A stretch of 64,000 nucleotides of DNA from Sodalis ligni (GCF_016865525.2 NZ_CP075169.1:1612337-1676336); one strand, 5' to 3'. Shown: positions 1 to 9,390, counted from the stretch's first letter. Numbers and translations are program-made. The notes: generated by a model not told the origin, from the letters alone.

Positions 1-1109
1 AGCTTTGCTTCCGAGCCAAAGGAAGAGGCTCGGGTCAGGCGCGAGGCCGAGGCGTGGCGTTCGCATCTTATGTGTTTTTGGCATCGGAGCGCTACGGCGG
101 GAAGTATCCAGTATGGAATGCTAGTGGCCTTGAACGGCGTATTGATTGGTACAGGATTGTGGTTATGGCAGCGTGGTTATGCTTCCCCAGGTGATGTGAC
201 CTACATCATCACTACCTATGCCATTATCAATGGATATCTACGCGGTATGGAACACAACATTCGCAGCCTGCAGCGTTCAGTGAATGAGATGGAAGATTTG
301 GTGACTTTCAATAAGGTGCCTGTAGAAGCCGGAAGGGATGAAACTGTCACCACAAAAGCATTAACGGGGATCAATTGTTTTAAAATATTGATTTTCGCTA
401 TCCCGGCCAGGATAAGCTACTTTATAGAAATTTCAATTTATCCATCGCGGCAGGTGAACGCATTGGGGTAGTAGGACATTCGGGTGGAGGAAAAACAACG
501 TTCGTAAAGCTGCTGCAACGGCTTTACGAGGTAGAGCGAGGCACGATCAGAGTTGATGGCATTGATATAAAAGATGTTGATATTGAATATTTAAGAAATC
601 ATATTTCCATAGTGAGTCAAGAGCCTTTGCTGTTTCACCGGACCTTGTTGGAAAATATCGGCTATGGTAATGAGAATGTTTGTTTAGCTGATATTCACGG
701 CGCGGCCAAGCGTGCCCGGATACACGATTTTATTATGAGTTTGCCCGAGGGTTATGACACCGTCGTGGGTGAGCGCGGTCTGAGATTATCCGGCGGCGAG
801 AAACAGCGTGTAGCGATCGCGCGGATCATGCTAAGCCAAACGCCGATAATCGTCCTTGATGAAGCCACCTCCAATCTGGACAGTATCTCAGAGGCGGAAA
901 TCCAGAATGAGATTGAAAAAAGCTGGTCAGGTCGAACTCTTATCGTTATTGCTCATCGTCTTTCTTCTGTAAGAGATATGGATCGCATTCTGGTGTTCGC
1001 CGATGGGCAGATTGTCGAAGAAGGAGATCACGAAACTCTTCTACTTAAAAAAGACGGGAATTACAGGGCGCTTATGGAAAAGCAAAACAGATATTGCCAA
1101 GCGACGTGA
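1..1109 (+). pseudogene. Type I ABC exporter (fused permease-ATPase), 5'-truncated by window edge and frameshifted
   Basis: This is the C-terminal part of an MsbA-like half transporter that would couple ATP hydrolysis to export across the inner membrane. The frame is open from base 1, so the gene starts outside the window. About 120 residues of the last membrane helices and linker are read up to about position 380. The nucleotide-binding domain continues in another frame: Walker A (GHSGGGKTT) near 475-500, signature LSGGEKQR near 790, Walker B (IIVLDEATS) near 850, and the H-loop (IAHRLSS) near 950. The two frames join if one A is added to the AAAA run at 382-385, so a one-base deletion is the simplest lesion. 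The substrate is unknown, and a sequencing error cannot be excluded. Confidence 0.75.
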
Positions 1110-1159
1110 CGTTGGCATCGGCAGCGCTGGCGGCCATGGCAGGATGCAGCCCTCGACAT

Positions 1160-1230
1160 TTAGATATATCTTTTCTTGCATTTCCGATTTAGGTGATCTA
1201 ACTTAGATATATCTAATTAGTTGTATCTAA
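1160..1230. promoter_or_regulatory. YqjI/PadR-type operator cluster
   Basis: A perfect 14-bp palindrome TTAGATATATCTAA lies at 1203-1216. A close copy (TTAGATATATCTTT) lies at 1160-1173 and a weaker one (TTAGTTGTATCTAA) at 1217-1230. All sit just upstream of the padR/yqjI-like gene. The E. coli regulator YqjI controls its own gene through similar AT-rich inverted repeats, so autoregulation is the natural inference. Confidence 0.6.
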
Positions 1231-1272
1231 GAAACAGGAGATAACCTATGTTTTTCCATTTACATCATCATC

Positions 1273-2259
1273 ATGCCTGCCGGGATACCGGCGAAGGAGC
1301 GCGGGATACCGGCAGGGGGCCATCGCCATGGCGGCGAAGGCCAATCTCGCCGGGCAGCTTTATTTGAGAGCCGGCGCGGCGGCGATGATTTTCGCGGCCG
1401 GGGCTTTGGCGGCGAACGCCACGGCGATGATTTTCGCGGCCGGGGCTTTGGCGGCGAACGCCACGGCGATGATTTTCGCGGTCGGGATTTTGGCGGCGAA
1501 CGCCACGGCGATGATTTTCGCGGCCGGGGGTTTGGCGATGAGCGCCGCTGCGGCGATTTTCGCGGTCGGGATTTTGGCGGCGAACGCCACGGCGATGATT
1601 TTCGCGGCCGGGGGTTTGGCGATGAGCGCCGCTGCGGCGATTTTCGTGGCCGGGGCTTCGGCGGTGATTTTCATGGCCGCGGCAGAGGTGAAGATCGTGC
1701 CGGCGGCCATTTCGGACATGGACGCGACAGCGGAGGGCGGCATGATGGCGACCATCGGGGACGGCGTCCGCTGGAGCACGGCGATCTGCGCTTGGTGCTG
1801 CTGGCCCTGGTGGCGCGCAAACCCAGCCACGGTTATGAATTGATCAAGGCTATCGAGCAGGCGTCTTCCGGTTTGTATGTGCCCAGCCCCGGCGTGATAT
1901 ATCCAACCTTAAGCCTGCTGGTGGACCAGGATTTCATCAATGCCGCCAGCCCGGACGGGCAAAGCCGCAAAATCTATCAAATCACTGCCGAGGGACAGGC
2001 GGAGCTGGCCAAGCACCAGCCGCTTATAGATGCTGTTTTTACCCGGCTTTCGCAAATCGGCAGGCGGCGTGAGGGCAGTCTGCTTCCCGGCATCAGCGAG
2101 AGCCTGGATAGGCTAAGAGGGTTGCTGCGGGGTAATATGATGCGCGCCGATCTGACGCCGGAGCAGGTTGAGCGCATCAATAACGCGCTGCTTACCGCGG
2201 TAAAAAATATCGAGGCGGAATTGATGGCGGCCCCCGATGCCGGCGCGGCGCAAGACTGA
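1273..2259 (+). CDS. PadR-family (YqjI-like) metal-responsive transcriptional regulator with internal repeats; probable 5' frameshift
   Basis: The C-terminal half (from about 1790) is a PadR winged-helix domain: GDLRLVLLALVARKPSHGYE, then SPGVIYPTLSLL, then a helical dimerisation tail, as in the nickel-responsive YqjI. The N-terminal half is Gly/Arg/Asp/His-rich with seven 14-residue repeats of the type GDDFRGRGFGGERH. The likely native start is not 1273 but ATG 1248. That codon follows AGGAG by six bases and begins MFFHLHHHHAC, a metal-binding-like His cluster. Its frame runs into a stop near 1365 unless one G is removed from the GGGGG run at 1315-1319, after which it continues as GHRHGGEGQ into the repeats. 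The gene is therefore either frameshifted or translated from the poorly supported ATG 1273. Operators upstream suggest self-control. Confidence 0.7.
   Translation: MPAGIPAKERGIPAGGHRHGGEGQSRRAALFESRRGGDDFRGRGFGGERHGDDFRGRGFGGERHGDDFRGRDFGGERHGDDFRGRGFGDERRCGDFRGRDFGGERHGDDFRGRGFGDERRCGDFRGRGFGGDFHGRGRGEDRAGGHFGHGRDSGGRHDGDHRGRRPLEHGDLRLVLLALVARKPSHGYELIKAIEQASSGLYVPSPGVIYPTLSLLVDQDFINAASPDGQSRKIYQITAEGQAELAKHQPLIDAVFTRLSQIGRRREGSLLPGISESLDRLRGLLRGNMMRADLTPEQVERINNALLTAVKNIEAELMAAPDAGAAQD
1381..1674 (+). repeat. Seven 42-bp in-frame tandem repeats inside the padR-like gene
   Basis: Units begin at 1381, 1423, 1465, 1507, 1549, 1591 and 1633, exactly 42 bp apart, and encode 14-residue Gly/Arg/Asp/Phe/His units. 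Two unit types alternate from the third copy on, giving an 84-bp higher-order period. Because 42 is a multiple of three, other frames stay open across the array, so overlapping ORFs here are artefacts. Confidence 0.9.
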
Positions 2260-2283
2260 TGCAGCGAGGGACGATGCTTTTCA

Positions 2284-2309
2284 GGGCGGCTTACCGGCCG
2301 CCCGGTTTT
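2284..2309 (+). terminator. Rho-independent terminator after the padR-like gene
   Basis: GGGCGGC (2284-2290) and GCCGCCC (2297-2303) form a 7-bp GC stem with a 6-base loop. A GGTTTTA tail follows, about 25 bases after the stop codon. Confidence 0.65.
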
Positions 2310-2328
2310 ATGCCGTTCCCAATACCGG

Positions 2329-2757
2329 CTAACCCAGCGCCACCATCAGCGCGCCGGCGGTTATCAGCACTACGCCGGCACCCGCCACCCGCGCTACCTT
2401 TTCCCCAAACAGCAACACCGCCATGACCACCGCGAATACCACGCTAAGTTTATCAATGGGGGCGACCTGCGAGACATTACCGGATTTTATCGCCATAAAA
2501 TAAAATAGCCAGGATAACGCGCCGGCCACTCCGCTCAATAAGATGAATGCCAGGGCTTTTTTGTCGGCCAGGATATCGCTCACCAGACTCATCTTACCCT
2601 GCACCACCACCACGCCTACCAGAAACAGCGCCATGACCACCGAACGGACGGCAGTTGCGCTGTTGGCATCCAAATGCTGCAATCCGATTTTACCAAAAAT
2701 CGCCACCAGCGAGGCGGTAAGCGCGGAAAGCAGGGCGTAAATCAGCCAGGTACTCAT
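2329..2757 (-). CDS. Small EamA/DMT-family membrane transporter (142 aa)
   Basis: Single-EamA-domain protein of the drug/metabolite transporter superfamily. About five hydrophobic segments run from the N-terminal STWLIYALLSALTASLVAIF to the C-terminal VAGAGVVLITAGALMVAL. Such half-size members are thought to dimerise. The ATG at 2757 is chosen because the hydrophobic first helix begins directly there; the same frame stays open upstream but encodes a non-homologous basic stretch. The substrate cannot be told from sequence. It lies on the same strand as kdpE, 83 bases downstream of it, with no known functional tie. Confidence 0.7.
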   Translation of the reverse strand: MSTWLIYALLSALTASLVAIFGKIGLQHLDANSATAVRSVVMALFLVGVVVVQGKMSLVSDILADKKALAFILLSGVAGALSWLFYFMAIKSGNVSQVAPIDKLSVVFAVVMAVLLFGEKVARVAGAGVVLITAGALMVALG

Positions 2758-2840
2758 AGGCGTGTCCATAAAATTGAAAGTTCTGATGATACAAGCCTCT
2801 GGATAGCGTGACCAGATTTTGTGAGCAGGTTCACATCCTG

Positions 2841-3530
2841 TCAGGACATAAAACGATAGCCGATGCCGGTTTCCGTAAGCAAGTGACGGGGGCGGGCCGG
2901 ATCTTCTTCGAGTTTTTGCCGCAGATGCCCCATGTATATCCGCAGATAATGGCTGTGTTCCACCGCGTTGGGGCCCCATACCTCGCTCAGCAGTTGGCGC
3001 TGGGTGACCACTTTGCCCTGATGGGACAGCAGTGTGGCCAGCAGGCGGAATTCAATGGGCGTCAAATGGAGTAGCTCGCCGTCCCGCGTCACCTGGCGAT
3101 TGACCAGGTCTACGTTGATGGCGGCAAAGGTCACCGTCGACGGTTTGTCTCCCCCCCGCAGCGGATGGCGCAGGGAGACCCGTACACGGGCCAGCAGTTC
3201 ACCGATACCGAAAGGTTTGGTCAGGTAATCGTCCGCCCCGGCGTCCAGGGCGTCAATCTTGTCCTGCTCATCGCTTCGGGCGGACAGCACCATCACCGCA
3301 ACCGAACTCCATTGGCGCAGGTCGCGAATAAAATCAACGCCGTTGCCGTCCGGCAAGCCCAGGTCGAGAATCACCAGATCCGGCTTGCGGGTAGCCGCCT
3401 CAAGCAGGCCGCGGGCCATATTTTCCGCATCGAAGACCCGGTAACCCTCCCGCTCCAGGGCCTGGCGGACAAAGCGCCGAATGGCAGCCTCATCTTCCAC
3501 AATAAGAATATTCACTGTCATGGCGCTCAT
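2841..3530 (-). CDS. kdpE: Orphan OmpR-type response regulator KdpE
   Basis: DNA-binding response regulator that in E. coli, when phosphorylated by KdpD, activates kdpFABC for high-affinity potassium uptake. The receiver domain (first ~120 residues) shows the acidic pocket (VEDE), the phospho-acceptor Asp in VILDLGLPDG and the Lys in LTKPFGIGEL. The C-terminal winged helix ends HSHYLRIYMGHLRQKLEEDP, almost the E. coli sequence. The start at 3530 has AAGGA seven bases upstream; ATG 3521 gives the E. coli-like N-terminus (MTVNILIVEDE) and is the main alternative. kdpFABCD, which should lie immediately upstream on this strand, is missing: ybgA begins about 250 bp away on the other strand. Confidence 0.9.
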   Translation of the reverse strand: MSAMTVNILIVEDEAAIRRFVRQALEREGYRVFDAENMARGLLEAATRKPDLVILDLGLPDGNGVDFIRDLRQWSSVAVMVLSARSDEQDKIDALDAGADDYLTKPFGIGELLARVRVSLRHPLRGGDKPSTVTFAAINVDLVNRQVTRDGELLHLTPIEFRLLATLLSHQGKVVTQRQLLSEVWGPNAVEHSHYLRIYMGHLRQKLEEDPARPRHLLTETGIGYRFMS

Positions 3531-3777
3531 CATCCCATCCTTATGGCATTGCCCGGTTTGCGAAGCGGCGGCGGGTGGAACCCAACCTAAAACAATGTCA
3601 CCACGCCGGGACATTATCCACTTAAATATCATTGCGGTGAATCCCCCTGGCGCCGGCGGCGGCCGAATAGCGAATCATCGCGGATAAACCGGCAAGACTT
3701 TTGTTAAAAGCCGGCCACCGGGCGCGGCATAATCGTCTACGCTTTGCTGAACAAACAATAGTCTAGGAGGGCCCTGA

Positions 3778-4731
3778 ATGAGCAATAAAATTCCTGTCGG
3801 CATCAGTGCCTGCCTGACGGGAGATGCGGTGCGTTTTGATGGAGGCCACAAACGCCTCTCTTTCGCCATGGATGAGCTGGCTCCTTATGTTCGGTTCAAT
3901 CCTGTTTGTCCAGAAATGGCCATTGGCCTGCCGGCGCCGAGGCCCTCTTTGCGGCTGGTGAAGGATAGCGGCGGTCGCATCAGCCTGCGCACCGGCAAAA
4001 GCGGTAACGATACCGATTTGACGGAATCCATGCAGCGGTTCGCCCGCGAGCGAAGCCGGCAGCTGACGGATCTTTGCGGTTTTATTGTCTGCGCCAAATC
4101 CCCCAGCTGCGGTATGGAGCGGGTGCGGGTTTATGATGGCGCCGGCTCGCGGAAAAACGGGGTGGGCCTGTTTTGCCAAGTATTGATGGCTGAGTTGCCT
4201 TGGTTGCCGGTGGAGGAGGACGGACGGCTCCAGGATGCGCTGCTGAGGGAGAATTTTGTCGGACGGGTATATACGCTGTATGAATTTAATCAACTGCTGC
4301 GGGAAGGGCTGACTCGCGGTGCGTTAATGGCGTTTCACCGGCGCTACAAGCTCTTGCTGCTGGCCCATTCCCAACCGGAGTACCGTCGCATCGGGCCCTT
4401 TGTAGCCGCCATGGATCGCTGGGAGTCGCTGGAGGCGTTCGCCATGGAGTATCGCCTTCGTTTGATGACGCTGCTATCCCATAAAGCGACGCGTCCCAAC
4501 CACACCAATGTGTTGATGCATGTGCAGGGCTATTTTCATCGTCACCTGACGCACAAACAGCGGGAGGAATTGTCCCTGCTTATCGACAGCTACCGGCGGG
4601 GCGTGCAGCCGCTGCTCGCGCCCCTTGCGCTGGTAAGACATTATATGGCCGAGTATCCCGACCCGTGGCTATCGCAGCAGCGATACTTCGAGCCCTATCC
4701 GGAGGCGCTGCGGCTGCGTTACGGACACTAA
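3778..4731 (+). CDS. ybgA: YbgA-family DUF523-DUF1722 protein
   Basis: A 317-residue protein with two domains. Residues 1 to about 150 are DUF523, opening with IPVGISACLTGDAVRFDGGHK and carrying conserved Cys residues (SACL, NPVCPE, CAKSPSCGM). The remaining ~165 residues are DUF1722, matching the whole of the shorter E. coli YbgA (LAHSQPEYR, NHTNVLMHVQGYF, DSYRRG, WLSQQRYFEPYP). AGGAGG stands eight bases before the ATG. phr follows after 14 bases, so the two are probably co-transcribed, as in other enterobacteria. The biochemical function is not established; the Cys-rich DUF523 part may bind metal or a thiol cofactor, which is only a guess. Confidence 0.85.
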   Translation: MSNKIPVGISACLTGDAVRFDGGHKRLSFAMDELAPYVRFNPVCPEMAIGLPAPRPSLRLVKDSGGRISLRTGKSGNDTDLTESMQRFARERSRQLTDLCGFIVCAKSPSCGMERVRVYDGAGSRKNGVGLFCQVLMAELPWLPVEEDGRLQDALLRENFVGRVYTLYEFNQLLREGLTRGALMAFHRRYKLLLLAHSQPEYRRIGPFVAAMDRWESLEAFAMEYRLRLMTLLSHKATRPNHTNVLMHVQGYFHRHLTHKQREELSLLIDSYRRGVQPLLAPLALVRHYMAEYPDPWLSQQRYFEPYPEALRLRYGH

Positions 4732-4745
4732 CGGCAAGGAAGAAC

Positions 4746-6188
4746 ATGAAAAACCATATCGTCTGGCTGCGAAACGATTTACGCATCCATGCCAATCCGG
4801 CTTTATCAGCCGCCTGTTCCCGGCCGGACGCACGGGTGACCGCATTGTTTATCGCGACGCCGGGACAATGGCGAGCCCATGACATGTCGCCCCGTCAGGC
4901 AGATTTTCTGTACCGCAATCTCATCGAACTGCGGCGTGCCCTGGCGGATCGCGGTATTCTCCTGCATTACCATCAATGTGACGATTATGTTGCCGCGGCG
5001 GCCTGGCTGGCGGATTTTTGCCGTCAGCGGCAAGCGGATGCATTGTTTTATAATTATCAATATGAATATAACGAGCGCCTGCGCGACCGGGCGGTAGAGC
5101 AGGCCCTCGACGGCCATGTGATATGTCAGGGATTCGACGACGGCGTGCTGCTGCCGCCGGGGAGCGTCACCACCGGCGATGGGGATATGTACAAAGTATT
5201 TACCCCTTTTCGCGCCGCCTTTATCCGGCGGCTGAGAACCGAAGACCCTCACTGTCTGCCGGCGCCGGCGCGCCGCGACGCAACTCCCCAAGATCCGATT
5301 GACGAATTGGTGCCTTTCGATTACCCGCGCCGGGAGACCGAGGGTTACCCCGCCGGCGAAGAGGCCGCGTTATCCCGTTTGCGCGACTTTTGCCATGAAC
5401 GGCTGCAGGGCTATTCCCTTGGAAGGAACCAGCCCGCCCTGGACGCCACCAGCCGGCTGTCCGCCTACCTCACTCTGGGGATATTGTCGCCGGTACAGTG
5501 CTACAACCGGCTGCGCACCGCCTGCCCGATAGTGCTGGATCAGGCCGACAGCGGGGCATTCAGCTGGCTGAATGAATTGATCTGGCGGGATTTTTACCGT
5601 CACATCATGGTTTTTTATCCCGACGTGTGCCGGCACCGTCCCTTTGTCGCCTGGACCCGCCATGTGGCCTGGCGGCGGGATGAGTCCTTGCTGACCGCCT
5701 GGCAACAGGGCCGCACCGGTTTTCCTATCGTGGATGCCGCCATGCGCCAGTTGAACGAGACCGGCTGGATGCATAATCGTCTGCGCATGATCTGCGCCAG
5801 TTTTTTGGTGAAGGATTTATTGATTGATTGGCGGGAGGGAGAGCGCTATTTCATGCGCCGGTTAATCGACGGCGACCTGTCGGCAAATAACGGCGGCTGG
5901 CAATGGGCCGCCTCCACCGGCACCGATGCCGCGCCCTATTTCCGTATTTTCAACCCCGCCACCCAGGGGCGCCGGTTTGATGAACAGGGCCGGTTTATAC
6001 GGCGCTGGCTGCCGGAACTGGCGTCCGTGCCGGATAAATTTCTCCATGAACCCTATATTTGGCCTCTGGCCGAGCAAACCGGACTGGATTATCCGCGGCC
6101 GATCGTTGATCATGGACAGGCACGTCAATCCGCCCTGGCGGCTTATCAAGCGGCCAAAGCACAAAATTCGGCTCCCTCCCCTGGGTAG
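4746..6188 (+). CDS. phr: Deoxyribodipyrimidine photolyase (CPD photolyase)
   Basis: A 480-residue class I photolyase that repairs cyclobutane pyrimidine dimers with light. The N-terminal antenna domain begins HIVWLRNDLRIHANPAL. The C-terminal FAD domain holds YPIVDAAMRQLNETGWMHNR, then NNGGWQWAASTGTDAAPYFR and FRIFNP, the family's flavin- and DNA-contacting signatures. Length is close to the E. coli enzyme (472). The ATG at 4746 has GGAAG upstream; the frame is open further 5' but that part lies inside ybgA. No lesion is seen. Confidence 0.95.
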   Translation: MKNHIVWLRNDLRIHANPALSAACSRPDARVTALFIATPGQWRAHDMSPRQADFLYRNLIELRRALADRGILLHYHQCDDYVAAAAWLADFCRQRQADALFYNYQYEYNERLRDRAVEQALDGHVICQGFDDGVLLPPGSVTTGDGDMYKVFTPFRAAFIRRLRTEDPHCLPAPARRDATPQDPIDELVPFDYPRRETEGYPAGEEAALSRLRDFCHERLQGYSLGRNQPALDATSRLSAYLTLGILSPVQCYNRLRTACPIVLDQADSGAFSWLNELIWRDFYRHIMVFYPDVCRHRPFVAWTRHVAWRRDESLLTAWQQGRTGFPIVDAAMRQLNETGWMHNRLRMICASFLVKDLLIDWREGERYFMRRLIDGDLSANNGGWQWAASTGTDAAPYFRIFNPATQGRRFDEQGRFIRRWLPELASVPDKFLHEPYIWPLAEQTGLDYPRPIVDHGQARQSALAAYQAAKAQNSAPSPG

Positions 6189-6211
6189 CCGGCGAACGGG
6201 GATATCGGGCC

Positions 6212-6955
6212 ATGCTTAATACGGAACTTGAACAACTCATCAATCAGCAACTGGGCGCCGGCGCTTTTGAGGACTATGGCCCCAACGGGCTACAGGTGGA
6301 AGGCCGCCCGCAAATCAGCCGTATCGTCACCGGCGTTACCGCTTCGCAGGCGCTGCTGGACGCCGCGGTGGCGCATAGCGCCGATGCGGTGCTGGTACAT
6401 CACGGTTATTTCTGGAAAAATGAATCGCCGGTAGTGACGGGCATGAAACAGCGCCGCCTGAAGACCCTGCTGAACCACGATATCAATTTACTCGCCTGGC
6501 ATTTGCCCCTGGATGCCCATCCGGTGCTGGGAAATAACGCTCAATTGGCGGCGCTGTTGGACATAGAAGCGCAGGGACTGCTGGAACCGCTGCTGCCCTG
6601 GGGGACCTTTGCCACGCCGGTCAGCGGGCAGGAGCTGCAGCGCCGGCTGGAGATGCGGCTGGAGAGGGAGGTGCTGCACTGCGGTGATAACGCACCGGCG
6701 CAAATCCGCCGCCTTGCCTGGTGCACCGGCGGCGGACAAGGGTTCATCGAACAGGCCGCCCGTGCCGGGGTGGATGCCTTTATCACCGGCGAAGTCTCCG
6801 AGCAGACCATTCACATTGCACGCGAGACGGGGATACATTTCTATGCGGCCGGCCATCATGCCACCGAACGCGGCGGTATCAAGGCGCTGGGGGAGTGGCT
6901 GGCGCGGGAACACCATCTCGACGTGACCTTTATCGACATACCGAACCCGGCGTGA
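6212..6955 (+). CDS. ybgI: NIF3-family GTP cyclohydrolase I type 2 homolog YbgI
   Basis: A 247-residue member of the NIF3/DUF34 family, which forms toroidal hexamers with a dinuclear metal site. Seen motifs: [10 protein letters not shown] near the N-terminus, [22 protein letters not shown], and the C-terminal [15 protein letters not shown] and [12 protein letters not shown], whose His and Glu residues supply the metal ligands. Length equals that of E. coli YbgI. It starts 23 bases after phr; dtpD (ybgH), which separates them in E. coli, is absent. The physiological role remains uncertain. Confidence 0.92.
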   Translation: MLNTELEQLINQQLGAGAFEDYGPNGLQVEGRPQISRIVTGVTASQALLDAAVAHSADAVLVHHGYFWKNESPVVTGMKQRRLKTLLNHDINLLAWHLPLDAHPVLGNNAQLAALLDIEAQGLLEPLLPWGTFATPVSGQELQRRLEMRLEREVLHCGDNAPAQIRRLAWCTGGGQGFIEQAARAGVDAFITGEVSEQTIHIARETGIHFYAAGHHATERGGIKALGEWLAREHHLDVTFIDIPNPA

Positions 6956-7070
6956 CCGGGAAAATAAACCCTTGCTTGCAAACGGTCCCAGGCTGTTTGC
7001 GGGATTTTTTACCGGACCATTCTGCCGGTACGCACCAGACGGAACCGGCATCGGTTCCCAGGAGGAGAGG

Positions 7071-7727
7071 TTGCAACGTGCTCGATGTTATTTATTGGGT
7101 GAAAGCGCGGTGGTGCTGGAGCTGGAGCCTCCCATAACCCTGGTCAGCCAGCGGCGGATTTGGGGACTTGCCGAACGCCTGATGCATCATGAAGACGTGC
7201 GCGAGGTGATCCCGGGCATGAATAATCTTACCGTGCTGCTCACCAACCCCCAGCAGCTGGCGCTGGACGCCATTGAGCGCTTGCAAAGCTGGTGGGAGGA
7301 TAGCGATGCCATCACTCCTGAGCCGCGGGCTGTTTCCATTCCGGTGATTTATGGCGGCGAGGACGGTCCCGATTTGAGTCTGGTGGCCGAGTTTGCCGGT
7401 ATGACGCCCAGTGACGTGGTGGCATGCCATGCAGGCAGCGCCTATGACGTTTATTTTATCGGTTTCCAGCCCGGCTTTCCCTATCTTGGCGGTTTGCCGG
7501 AGCGTCTTTCCGTTCCGCGTCGCGGCGAACCCCGTCTCAAGGTGCCCGCCGGTTCGGTGGGCATCGGCGGCAGGCAAACCGGCATCTATCCGCTGGCGAG
7601 TCCCGGCGGCTGGCAAATCATCGGGCGTACGCCGCTTAAGCTGTTCAATCCCGACGCCAGCCGGCCGACCCTGCTGCTGCCCGGCGACAGCGTGCGTTTT
7701 GTCCCGCAGAAGGAGGGCATATGCTGA
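7071..7727 (+). CDS. pxpB: 5-oxoprolinase subunit PxpB
   Basis: KipI-like subunit of the ATP-dependent bacterial 5-oxoprolinase PxpABC, which opens 5-oxoproline to glutamate. The TTG at 7071 is chosen as start: GGAGGAG sits just upstream, the product begins [11 protein letters not shown] like E. coli (MQRARCYLIGE), and the length is exactly 218 residues. Conserved: [44 protein letters not shown], and the C-terminal PGDSVRFVP. The stop overlaps pxpC by seven bases, so the subunits are translationally coupled. Confidence 0.93.
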   Translation: MQRARCYLLGESAVVLELEPPITLVSQRRIWGLAERLMHHEDVREVIPGMNNLTVLLTNPQQLALDAIERLQSWWEDSDAITPEPRAVSIPVIYGGEDGPDLSLVAEFAGMTPSDVVACHAGSAYDVYFIGFQPGFPYLGGLPERLSVPRRGEPRLKVPAGSVGIGGRQTGIYPLASPGGWQIIGRTPLKLFNPDASRPTLLLPGDSVRFVPQKEGIC

Positions 7728-8659
7728 AAGTATTGCATGCCGGCATCATGACCTCGATACAAGACGCCGGTCGGACCGGTTACCGTTCCCTGGGTATCAG
7801 CCCTGGCGGCGTGCTGGACAAGCCGGCCATGAAACTGGCCAACCTGCTGGTGGGTAACCTTCCGGGCGACGCCGTACTGGAGATAACCCTCGGACAGTTC
7901 AGCGCGCAGATTACCGCCCCGGGCTGGCTGGCGCTTACCGGCGCGGATTGCCATGCCCACCTGGACGGTAATCCTCTCTGGACCGGCTGGCGTTTCCCGG
8001 TACGCCCGGGCCAGGTGGTGAAGCTGTCGACGCCGAAACACGGTATGCGCAGCTATCTGGCGGTCAGCGGCGGATTTGCCGTTCCGGAGGTTCTGGGCTC
8101 CCGCAGCACGGATCTTACCGCCGGCTTCGGCGGCTGCTCCGGTCGCCTGCTCCAGGACGGCGACCTGCTGCCGGCGGGAGAGCCGGAAATGGTGCCGGAA
8201 CGGCAGATCGGCATTCGCCAACTGCTGTTCGGCAACCGGGTCCGCGCGCTGCCCGGTCCCGAATACCGTGAATTTAGCGCCGATTCCCAAGATGCGCTGT
8301 GGCGTTCAAGCTGGCAGCTCAGCCCGCAGAGCAACCGCATGGGGTACCGCCTACTGGGCCCGGCCCTGAAGCGCAATACCGAGCGTGAATTATTTTCCCA
8401 TGGGTTATTGCCGGGCGTGGTGCAGGTACCGCACGGCGGCCAGCCGATAGTGCTGCTGGCGGACGCGCAGACCACCGGCGGCTATCCGCGCATCGCCTGC
8501 GTTATCGAGGCCGATTTGTATCATCTGGCGCAGATCCGCCTGGGGGAACCGATTCATTTTGTGCTTTGCACGCTGGAAGAAGCCCATGACGCCTGGATTG
8601 AACAAACCCACTACCTCGAACAGATAGCCTTCCAACTGAAAATACTGGAGCCCATATGA
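7721..8659 (+). CDS. pxpC: 5-oxoprolinase subunit PxpC
   Basis: A 312-residue KipA-like (biotin-dependent carboxyltransferase-fold) subunit that works with PxpB and PxpA. It begins [20 protein letters not shown] and holds [38 protein letters not shown] and [20 protein letters not shown], all typical of the family. It overlaps pxpB at its start and shares ATGA with pxpA at its end. No truncation is seen. Confidence 0.93.
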   Translation: MLKVLHAGIMTSIQDAGRTGYRSLGISPGGVLDKPAMKLANLLVGNLPGDAVLEITLGQFSAQITAPGWLALTGADCHAHLDGNPLWTGWRFPVRPGQVVKLSTPKHGMRSYLAVSGGFAVPEVLGSRSTDLTAGFGGCSGRLLQDGDLLPAGEPEMVPERQIGIRQLLFGNRVRALPGPEYREFSADSQDALWRSSWQLSPQSNRMGYRLLGPALKRNTERELFSHGLLPGVVQVPHGGQPIVLLADAQTTGGYPRIACVIEADLYHLAQIRLGEPIHFVLCTLEEAHDAWIEQTHYLEQIAFQLKILEPI

Positions 8660-9390
8660 TCGATTTGAATGCCGATTTGGGCGAGGGCTGCCCCAATGAT
8701 GAAGCCTTGCTGCAGTGGGTGAGCTCGGCAAACATCGCCTGCGGCTTTCATGCCGGCGACGCCGACGGCATGCGCCGGTCGATCCAATGGGCATTGCGCT
8801 ACGGCGTCGCCATCGGCGCCCATCCCAGCTTTCCCGATCGGGAAAATTTCGGCCGCAGCGCCATGGCGTTGCCGCCGGAAACGGTGTACGCGCAAATCAT
8901 TTATCAGCTGGGCGCCCTGGCGGCGCTGGTGCGGGCGGAAGGGGGCAGGATGGCGCACGTCAAGCCGCACGGCATGCTCTACAACCAGTCGGCGCGGGAC
9001 CCGCTGCTGGCCGATGCCGTCGCCCGCGGGATAAAAGCGGTGGACCCGGCGCTGCGGCTCATAGGGCTGGCGGACAGCGAACTGACCAAAGCCGGAGAAC
9101 GCCACGGCTTGACGGTGCGGCACGAAGTGTTCGCCGACCGGAACTACCGACGGGACGGCACGCTGGTGCCGCGCAGCGAGGCGGACGCGTTGATTGAGGA
9201 CGAGGAACAGTCCCTGGCGCATACCCTGTCCATGATAAAGGACGGCCGGGTACAGACGTTGGAAGGTGAGTGGATAAGCGTAAAGGCCGATACTGTCTGC
9301 CTGCACGGCGACGGCGCCCATGCGCTGGCGTTTGCCCGCCGTATACGCGCCGCCCTGCAGCAGGAGGGCATAACCGTCGCCGCCGGCTGA
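8656..9390 (+). CDS. pxpA: 5-oxoprolinase subunit PxpA (LamB/YcsF family)
   Basis: A 244-residue TIM-barrel-like LamB/YcsF protein and third component of 5-oxoprolinase. The N-terminus [20 protein letters not shown], then [37 protein letters not shown] and the C-terminal [14 protein letters not shown] are the family signatures. It is the last of the overlapping trio. A 120-bp gap follows before the DUF969 gene; E. coli has nei at this point instead. Confidence 0.94.
   Translation: MIDLNADLGEGCPNDEALLQWVSSANIACGFHAGDADGMRRSIQWALRYGVAIGAHPSFPDRENFGRSAMALPPETVYAQIIYQLGALAALVRAEGGRMAHVKPHGMLYNQSARDPLLADAVARGIKAVDPALRLIGLADSELTKAGERHGLTVRHEVFADRNYRRDGTLVPRSEADALIEDEEQSLAHTLSMIKDGRVQTLEGEWISVKADTVCLHGDGAHALAFARRIRAALQQEGITVAAG

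Noticed and set aside
1328..1843. Long overlapping open frames on both strands over the 42-bp repeats (171 aa forward, 156 aa reverse)
   Set aside because: They arise because a 42-bp period keeps every frame open; composition is Ala/Ile/Met-rich with no RBS, and the PadR frame explains the region.
3534..3777. Remnant of kdpD upstream of kdpE
   Set aside because: I read the minus strand in all frames and saw no histidine-kinase sequence; nothing supports a remnant.
6972..7070. ATG-started longer form of PxpB
   Set aside because: The extra 33 residues are not conserved, whereas TTG 7071 has a strong RBS and gives the exact family length.
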